The position numbers and the translations under genes were made by a program. The notes under the pieces were generated by a model that saw only the letters and a program-made list of their open reading frames with translations, was not told the origin of the DNA and made no database searches. Below are positions 9,075-14,029 of a stretch of DNA of 14,029 bases, one piece after another. How positions within the stretch are numbered: the first letter of the stretch is position 1; each line of letters opens with the position of its first letter. Source of the stretch: Planctomycetota bacterium (lineage in GTDB: Bacteria > Planctomycetota > UBA1135); the NCBI GenBank assembly GCA_029243845.1, contig JAQWRF010000045.1:1-14029 (forward strand). Reading direction: 5' to 3'.

Positions 9075-10649
9075 TTAAGCTGTGAATGTTGTCTTGAATT
9101 CAGCACATGCTGCGCCAACTTGCTCGGCTAATTCGTCTGTCCATTTGGTAGACCAATCATTGAGAGTTGCCATTAAATCTTTGTGCCCGGCTGTCATGTA
9201 TTCAGAGAAATTTGCAGCGAATGTTGCTACATCTTTCACGTCGACATCATCGAGCGCACCCGAGTTTCCGGCGTAAATACTAACTATTTGCTCGGCGTTC
9301 GTTAAAGGGCGGTACTGACCTTGCTTCAACAATTCTACGAGACGAGCGCCACGGTTAAGCGTCGCTTGCGTCGCGGCGTCAAGATCTGAACCGAACTGGG
9401 CGAATGCTTCTAGCTCGCGGTATTGAGCGAGGTTGATACGCAAACCACCCGCCACTTTCTTCATGGCTGGAGTTTGAGCTGCACCACCTACACGTGATAC
9501 CGAGATACCCACGTTTACCGCAGGACGAATACCCGAGGTGAACAAGTCGGAGTCTAAGAAAATCTGACCGTCGGTAATCGAAATTACGTTAGTCGGGATG
9601 TAGGCCGAAACGTCGCCCTCTTGGGTTTCGATAATCGGCAAAGCGGTAATAGAACCGCCACCCTTTGAGTATTTCTCAGGATTAATTTCTGGAGCGTTGT
9701 CAGCCACTTTAGCGGAACGCTCTAGAAGGCGCGAGTGCAAGTTAAACACGTCACCCGGGTAAGCCTCGCGTCCTGGCGGACGGCGAAGAAGCAACATCAC
9801 TTGACGATACGCATAAGCCTGCTTAGTTAAATCATCGTAGATAATCAAAACGTGGCGGCCCGCATCGCGGAAGCGCTCGGCCATCGCTGTACCTGAGTAC
9901 GGCGAGATAAACTGCATAGATGCTTCTTCAGAAGCCGATGCGTTTACGATAATGGTGTACTTCATAGCATCTGCTTCTTCAAGCTTGCGCTGAACGTCTA
10001 CCACTGTAGATTGCTTTTGACCTGTGGCTACATAAACACAAAGCACCTGCTCAGGGTTAGTGATATCGCCACCACCTGTAGTTCTCTGATTGATAATCGC
10101 ATCAATGGCAATAGCTGTTTTTCCCGTTTGACGGTCGCCAATCAGCAATTCGCGCTGACCACGCCCTACAGGGATCATAGCATCGATCGCCTTGAGGCCT
10201 GTCGCCATTGGCTCACATACAGGAGTACGTTCAACCACCGAAGGAGCGGATTGCTCGATTGGACGGAGATCGTCGTCGCTAGTGCCGAGAGAACCTTTGC
10301 CGTCTACGGGGTTGCCCAGCGCGTCTACAACGCGGCCGAGTAAAGGGTCACCAGTAGGCACAGAGATAATACGGCCAGTGGACTTAACGGTGTCGCCTTC
10401 TTTAACAGAAGAGGCATCGCCTAAAAGCACACAACCAACGTTGTCTTCTTCGAGGTTGAGGGCCATGCCCATCGCACCACCAGAGAATTCGATGAGTTCT
10501 GACATCATGCAGTTGTCAAGGCCGTAAACGCGGGCAACGCCGTCACCTACTTGTAGCACTTGACCTACATGCTCAGTTGAAGCCTCAGACTGAAAGTTTT
10601 CGATTTCAGCTTTTAAGACAGAGGTTACTTCGGAAGGATTGAGTTCCAT
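9075..10649 (-). CDS. atpA: F1Fo ATP synthase alpha subunit
   Basis: Alpha holds the non-catalytic nucleotide sites and supplies the arginine finger to beta. The protein is 524 residues, slightly longer than E. coli AtpA (513). It shows Walker A GDRQTGKT (171-178), the region [19 protein letters not shown] (260-278), the loop [20 protein letters not shown] (289-308), [20 protein letters not shown] (336-355), and [11 protein letters not shown] with the finger Arg386. A short insertion relative to E. coli lies after INQR (about 190-201, [12 protein letters not shown]). It follows atpH by 27 bases, with no clear ribosome binding site before its ATG. Confidence 0.99.
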   Translation of the reverse strand: MELNPSEVTSVLKAEIENFQSEASTEHVGQVLQVGDGVARVYGLDNCMMSELIEFSGGAMGMALNLEEDNVGCVLLGDASSVKEGDTVKSTGRIISVPTGDPLLGRVVDALGNPVDGKGSLGTSDDDLRPIEQSAPSVVERTPVCEPMATGLKAIDAMIPVGRGQRELLIGDRQTGKTAIAIDAIINQRTTGGGDITNPEQVLCVYVATGQKQSTVVDVQRKLEEADAMKYTIIVNASASEEASMQFISPYSGTAMAERFRDAGRHVLIIYDDLTKQAYAYRQVMLLLRRPPGREAYPGDVFNLHSRLLERSAKVADNAPEINPEKYSKGGGSITALPIIETQEGDVSAYIPTNVISITDGQIFLDSDLFTSGIRPAVNVGISVSRVGGAAQTPAMKKVAGGLRINLAQYRELEAFAQFGSDLDAATQATLNRGARLVELLKQGQYRPLTNAEQIVSIYAGNSGALDDVDVKDVATFAANFSEYMTAGHKDLMATLNDWSTKWTDELAEQVGAACAEFKTTFTA

Positions 10650-10676
10650 TTGATTAAAGCAAGTTGTTGAAATTAA

Positions 10677-11228
10677 TTAGAGCTCTATAGCCTCTAAACG
10701 ATTACGCATCCGGTTCAACTGCCCTAAAACCGAGCCGTCGTAAAGGATGCCAGCCAAAGTTACACAAATGCCGCCCAACAAACTTTCGTTCACTGAGGCA
10801 CTTAACACAACCTTCTTAGCTGTTTTTTGAGAGAGTGAAGCTTCGACAGCTGCAAGCGTTTCATCGCTCACAGCAAACGCTGCTTCAAGTTGACCACGAA
10901 GGACACCATTATGCTCATCGAGCAACGTTGCAAAAACAACGGGCACCTGTGGCAGCAATTCAAGACGCTCGCGCTGAGTAAGCATTTGAATAAAGTCGGC
11001 TGTCAAAGAATGCAGCCCCGAAGAGAATGCCTTCGTAATAGCCGCGAGCTTTGCAGCAGCGGACCACCGCGGATCGGATAGCGCTTGGCCAACGTCCGAG
11101 CGGAGGACTTCCTCCAACAAACTCATGTCACTTTGCACTGCATCTAATGCAGACTGAGACTTTGCAGCCTCAAACAAAGCTAGTCCGTAACGGCTAGCAG
11201 CAGGAGTCGATTGGGCAGCGGTTGACAT
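10677..11228 (-). CDS. atpH: F1Fo ATP synthase delta subunit
   Basis: Delta (the OSCP equivalent) caps F1 and joins it to the peripheral stalk formed by the b subunits. The 183 residues start STAAQSTPAASRYGLALFEA, with the typical N-terminal ASRYGLALFEAA helix. The C-terminal beta-containing domain ends LYDGSVLGQLNRMRNRLEAI, matching the family's DGS-x2-GQL-x2-(L/M) signature. Its position between atpF and atpA is standard. The ATG lies three bases after the atpF stop, in an A-rich stretch without a Shine-Dalgarno sequence. Confidence 0.96.
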   Translation of the reverse strand: MSTAAQSTPAASRYGLALFEAAKSQSALDAVQSDMSLLEEVLRSDVGQALSDPRWSAAAKLAAITKAFSSGLHSLTADFIQMLTQRERLELLPQVPVVFATLLDEHNGVLRGQLEAAFAVSDETLAAVEASLSQKTAKKVVLSASVNESLLGGICVTLAGILYDGSVLGQLNRMRNRLEAIEL

Positions 11229-11231
11229 TTC

Positions 11232-11774
11232 TTAGTTTTCGATTTTCGATTGGAAATCTTGAACAAGACGGTCTTGATCCGAACTAGAAAATTCGCGGCT
11301 AATGACCTGCTGGGCCACGTCGATACCGAGGCGCACTGCCTCTTGACGCAGAACCTCGCGCGCAGTCATCAACGATTGATCGATGTCAGCCTTTGCACGG
11401 GCACGCTCTTTAGCGGCCTCTTCTTTCGCAGAAGCAAGAAGCTCTTTTTCGCGATCAGCGGCGCGCACCTTAGCAGTTTTAACCTGCTCGGCAGCTTCGC
11501 GTCGTGCGTCAGCAAGGTCTTCCTGGATGCTAGCCTTCATGCGCTCAATTTCGCTACGTGCCGCCTCGGCAGCAGCAGCAGCTTCGCGCGCTTGATCCTC
11601 GCGAGTCTCTAGCGCCTTCGTGATAGGACCAAAAACGAACTTCCACATCAATGGAAGAGCGATAACGAAAATCAATACCGTCCAAATCATTGAGGACTGG
11701 CCAACGTCTAGCAAGCTTGCTATGCCGTTGCCGCCTTCGCCCGATAGGACTGTGGAAAGAGAGAGGTAATTCAT
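11232..11774 (-). CDS. atpF: F1Fo ATP synthase subunit b
   Basis: Subunit b is the membrane-anchored peripheral stalk that holds F1 against rotation. From the ATG at 11774 it is 180 residues, in the normal range. A single membrane segment (about 28-50, around WTVLIFVIALPLMWKFVFGP) is followed by a long Ala/Glu/Arg/Lys-rich helix typical of the coiled-coil dimer, ending IDVAQQVISREFSSSDQDRL. The frame stays open upstream to an ATG at 11861. That start would overlap atpE by 26 bases and add a non-conserved, cysteine-containing leader, so I prefer the later ATG. Neither start has a good Shine-Dalgarno sequence, which leaves the N-terminus moderately uncertain. Confidence 0.92.
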   Translation of the reverse strand: MNYLSLSTVLSGEGGNGIASLLDVGQSSMIWTVLIFVIALPLMWKFVFGPITKALETREDQAREAAAAAEAARSEIERMKASIQEDLADARREAAEQVKTAKVRAADREKELLASAKEEAAKERARAKADIDQSLMTAREVLRQEAVRLGIDVAQQVISREFSSSDQDRLVQDFQSKIEN

Positions 11775-11835
11775 TGCGTAATCGGAATTAGTGCTTACCC
11801 ACGCGAAGCAGGTAACCACAGCGTTCCGGTAATTT

Positions 11836-12126
<291 letters not shown>

Positions 12127-12133
12127 TTAGAGA

Positions 12134-12979
12134 TTAGTGATCAGGATGCAAACACATGCCGACAAAAATTGCCGAAAGAAGAGTGAATACATACGCTTGC
12201 AGAAGAGCAACAAAGCCTTCAATTATCATCATGAAAACAGACATACCGACGACTAGCGGGGATACCGCGAAACCGGTGGCTGTGCTGTCTTGGCCAAAGA
12301 AAAACATAAGGCCAAGGAAAGACAAAAGGACCAAGTGGCCTCCTGTCATGTTCGCCATCAAACGCATAGTAAGGGCGAAAGGTTTAATTATTAAACCTAG
12401 TACTTCAAGCACGAATAACATTGGCACTAAAGCCATGGGTACACCAGAAGGCACAAGGCTTATCCAGAATTTAATTGGGCCCTGAACTATCATGCCACCA
12501 ACTATCATGACCACCAGTGTCACAAGAGACAAACCGGCAGCAGTGTAAACACTTGCGGTTGCCGTCAAACCGCCTGGAACCAGGCCCAGAAGATTCATAA
12601 AGACAATAAAGAAGAATAGCGTCAGGAACATCGGCAACAGACGGCGCCCGTCTTTTTCACCTAAGTTTGGCACCACCACTTCGTCGCGCAGCCAAGTCAC
12701 CCAGCCAGCGAATATTTTGGTGACACGTCCGCCAGTGCCATTAACGACTGCCGAGCGAACAGGTGCGAAAAATACAACTATAAGTACCATCGCTAGCAAC
12801 TGAAACAGCTGAATGTCAAACACCTGAAGACCGAACAGATGTGGCATTTCGAGGCCATAAAAGGATGTCTGTGGCACCACGTGGGCGAACAAAGTCTCGA
12901 ACGGGTCAGCCTGACCGTCACCGCCTGATCCTGAGGATGCGGAGAAAGTTGCTAAAATGCTGAACAAGGCTGAAGCCAA
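12134..12979 (-). CDS. atpB: F1Fo ATP synthase subunit a (TTG start)
   Basis: Subunit a provides the two proton half-channels beside the c-ring. The 281-residue protein is very hydrophobic, with membrane segments near 58-78, 113-135, 143-167, 183-205, 213-230 and 241-275. The essential arginine is Arg206 in KPFALTMRLMANMTGGHLVL (199-218), the family's signature helix. The start is TTG at 12979: an in-frame TAG lies upstream and no ATG or GTG occurs between it and the TTG. The reading MASALFSILATFSA gives a plausible periplasm-facing N-terminus, followed by a linker rich in Gly, Ser and Asp. A later start, such as the TTG at codon 5, cannot be excluded. Confidence 0.95.
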   Translation of the reverse strand: MASALFSILATFSASSGSGGDGQADPFETLFAHVVPQTSFYGLEMPHLFGLQVFDIQLFQLLAMVLIVVFFAPVRSAVVNGTGGRVTKIFAGWVTWLRDEVVVPNLGEKDGRRLLPMFLTLFFFIVFMNLLGLVPGGLTATASVYTAAGLSLVTLVVMIVGGMIVQGPIKFWISLVPSGVPMALVPMLFVLEVLGLIIKPFALTMRLMANMTGGHLVLLSFLGLMFFFGQDSTATGFAVSPLVVGMSVFMMIIEGFVALLQAYVFTLLSAIFVGMCLHPDH

Positions 12980-13012
12980 TTTATGACGTTGGGATGAAAC
13001 TGGGAACTAAGG

Positions 13013-13303
13013 TTATTTTCTTTTTATCTTTACGAAGAAAGACACTTCGCCGACCAACAGACCCGCTAAAAAAGAGTAGAGGAACAAATCAAAACGATAC
13101 CAACCTGTTTTCTTTCCGACAATGGCGCCTATGAAGAGGACGCTGAGCCGGCCAAGAAAACCTAAAGCCATGACCACAAGGATACTGGCTGATGATGGAG
13201 AATGCTCTGCTAGGGCTTTTCTACGCTTTGCAGCGAGAATTGCTTCACAGATTAATGCAAGTCCAAAACCAATAACCAAAGAGATCAAGTCGTGGGTGTT
13301 CAT
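13013..13303 (-). CDS. Small three-helix membrane protein in the atpI position (AtpI-like)
   Basis: The 96 residues have three hydrophobic segments (about 7-25, 42-63, 72-92) separated by short basic loops (AKRRKALAEH; GKKTGWYR) and end KIKRK. Position and size suggest an AtpI-type accessory protein, a family reported to help c-ring assembly or magnesium supply. I recognise it by context and topology rather than by a clear motif. Each helix carries a charge: Glu20, Arg52 and Glu86. The AtpR protein of N-type ATPases is also a three-helix protein with intramembrane arginine, so that is an alternative relative. The ATG overlaps the atpZ stop (ATGA), and atpB follows after 33 bases. Confidence 0.75.
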   Translation of the reverse strand: MNTHDLISLVIGFGLALICEAILAAKRRKALAEHSPSSASILVVMALGFLGRLSVLFIGAIVGKKTGWYRFDLFLYSFLAGLLVGEVSFFVKIKRK

Positions 13304-13524
13304 TCGGATGAAGGCGGACGAGAATCATCGTCGTTCATCTTGAGGTAGAGGCGGTAAATACCAAGCCCTACACCGAGAAATACGCCGAGGAGTAGAAACA
13401 AAGGAAAGCCGTCGGAGAAGCCGGCGACTGTATCTAACTTATAACCAAGCCACGTAAAAAGGGCTATCGAGGCAAAAAACTCGAAGCCTAGTGTGGCGTG
13501 CTTGGCGAAGTCTGATTGTTTCAA
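13300..13524 (-). CDS. atpZ: AtpZ-type ATP synthase accessory membrane protein (TTG start)
   Basis: This 74-residue protein has the AtpZ pattern: a first helix (about 11-29, FEFFASIALFTWLGYKLD) ending in Gly-Tyr-Lys-Leu-Asp, a short loop, and a second helix (41-59, PLFLLLGVFLGVGLGIYRLY) ending in the family's G-x-Y-R/N-L-Y. It then has a polar acidic tail. AtpZ proteins are encoded at the head of many atp operons and are thought to act with AtpI in assembly or in Mg/Ca transport. The start is TTG at 13524: a TAG stands two codons upstream and no ATG or GTG is available. The Shine-Dalgarno is weak at best (GTAGAG). It is the first gene of the long minus-strand array. Confidence 0.82.
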   Translation of the reverse strand: MKQSDFAKHATLGFEFFASIALFTWLGYKLDTVAGFSDGFPLFLLLGVFLGVGLGIYRLYLKMNDDDSRPPSSE

Positions 13525-13694
13525 GATTCTCTACGAAAGTAGAAAGAACAGTGGCGGGCAACAAAATGCGTTACCTAGCCATGATTGGGCGCATAGTATA
13601 AGTCTTCCAAAGGTTCCTTGAAACCATATCTAGCAAAGTTTTGCAAAAAACCTTATCCTTTGCACACCCCCCTATCCCCAATACCCAAACAAAA
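13525..13694. other. Divergent intergenic region between atpZ and ndk
   Basis: About 170 bases with no convincing coding frame; it must contain the start signals for the atp array on one strand and ndk on the other. It has runs of A (13645-13650) and of C (13667-13672). The last 30 bases before ndk are C- and A-rich with no Shine-Dalgarno sequence. I see no clear terminator, riboswitch or operator palindrome. Confidence 0.7.
13595..13623 (-). promoter_or_regulatory. Tentative promoter for the atp array
   Basis: TATACT on the minus strand (13595-13600) matches five of six positions of the -10 consensus. Seventeen bases upstream is TTTCAA (13618-13623), a poor -35 match. The start would be near 13588 and give a leader of about 65 bases before the atpZ TTG. 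The case rests mainly on the -10 and on location. Confidence 0.3.
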
Positions 13695-14029
13695 GTGGAA
13701 ACAACCCTACTACTCCTCAAGCCTGACTCACTTCACCGCGGCCTCGCAGGACGCATCATCACACGATTTGAAGAAAAAGGCTTACAGCTCGTTGGCCTCA
13801 AATTAATGCAAATGACGCAAGAACTTGCTGCTAAACATTATGCAGAGCACACCGAACGTCCATTCTACCCTGGGCTGGTCAAATTCATGACTGCATCACC
13901 CCTGGTTGCCATTGCCTTACGGGGCCCTGGCGCTGTAGCTGTCGCTCGCAAGTTGATGGGCGCCACCTTTGGCACTGACGCTGATGCAGGCACGATTCGT
14001 GGCGATTTCGGTTGTTCAAAGTCGTACAA
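13695..14029 (+). CDS. ndk: Nucleoside diphosphate kinase, 3' end missing (GTG start)
   Basis: Ndk moves the terminal phosphate from ATP to other nucleoside diphosphates through a phosphohistidine. From the GTG at 13695, 111 codons are open to the window edge, reading METTLLLLKPDSLHRGLAGR and onward to RGDFGCSKSY. Conserved nucleotide-site residues are present: Lys9, Tyr49, Phe57, Arg85, Thr91 and Arg102. The active-site histidine of the NxxHGSD motif lies a few codons beyond the window. Full-length bacterial proteins are about 140-150 residues, so roughly 30-40 are missing. The GTG gives exactly the usual N-terminus, although no Shine-Dalgarno sequence precedes it. It is transcribed away from the atp array. 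Confidence 0.95.
   Translation, partial: METTLLLLKPDSLHRGLAGRIITRFEEKGLQLVGLKLMQMTQELAAKHYAEHTERPFYPGLVKFMTASPLVAIALRGPGAVAVARKLMGATFGTDADAGTIRGDFGCSKSY

Noticed and set aside
11383..11612. Plus-strand Ala/Ser/Arg-rich frames opposite atpF
   Set aside because: They mirror the Ala/Glu/Arg coiled-coil codons of atpF and have no independent start signals or homology.
11775..11835. A terminator or attenuator in the 61-base atpE-atpF gap
   Set aside because: Only a five-base stem (TTACC/GGTAA) with a long loop and no T-run is visible, too weak to call.
13618..13806. A 62-codon plus-strand frame overlapping the start of ndk
   Set aside because: It is out of frame with ndk, has no family resemblance, and no ribosome binding site precedes it.

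Overview
The window holds one long block of minus-strand housekeeping genes that covers nearly its whole length. It reads, in transcription order from right to left: atpZ, an AtpI-like membrane protein, atpB, atpE, atpF, atpH, atpA, atpG, atpD, atpC, aspS, infC, rpmI, rplT, pheS, pheT. A divergent plus-strand ndk starts near the right edge. pheT (left edge) and ndk (right edge) are both cut by the window. I see no mobile element, CRISPR array, tRNA, rRNA, phage gene or defence-like cassette, and no gene-free stretch longer than about 170 bases.

Organism: a bacterium with a complete F-type ATP synthase in the standard gene order (I/Z-B-E-F-H-A-G-D-C). Several traits suggest the Planctomycetes/PVC area: the long acidic tail on IF3, a four-cysteine insert in PheS, weak or absent Shine-Dalgarno sequences, and frequent GTG/TTG starts. 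I recognise this only from general resemblance, so the taxonomic placement is a moderate-confidence inference.

Layout: 13,525-13,694 is the only real intergenic region and probably carries the divergent promoters for ndk and the atp genes. From 13,524 down to 6,318 are the accessory genes, the Fo subunits a, c, b, and the F1 subunits delta, alpha, gamma, beta, epsilon. The atpC stop overlaps the aspS start (ATGA), so the ATP synthase block runs straight into a translation block: aspartyl-tRNA synthetase, IF3, ribosomal proteins L35 and L20, and both subunits of phenylalanyl-tRNA synthetase. The aspS stop overlaps the infC start, which appears to be a rare AUA codon with a good Shine-Dalgarno sequence. 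The largest gap in the array (79 bases, infC-rpmI) holds a perfect TATAAT and may be an internal promoter.

How the genes work together: the first ten make and assemble the proton-driven ATP synthase. The last six supply charged tRNA, initiation-codon discrimination and 50S assembly proteins. Very short gaps and four 4-base overlaps imply co-transcription and translational coupling. The notable points are the fusion of the two modules into one apparent superoperon, the AUA-started infC, the modified IF3, PheS, AspRS and AtpD proteins, and the charged residues in the membrane segments of the AtpI-like protein. No wholly new system is evident.
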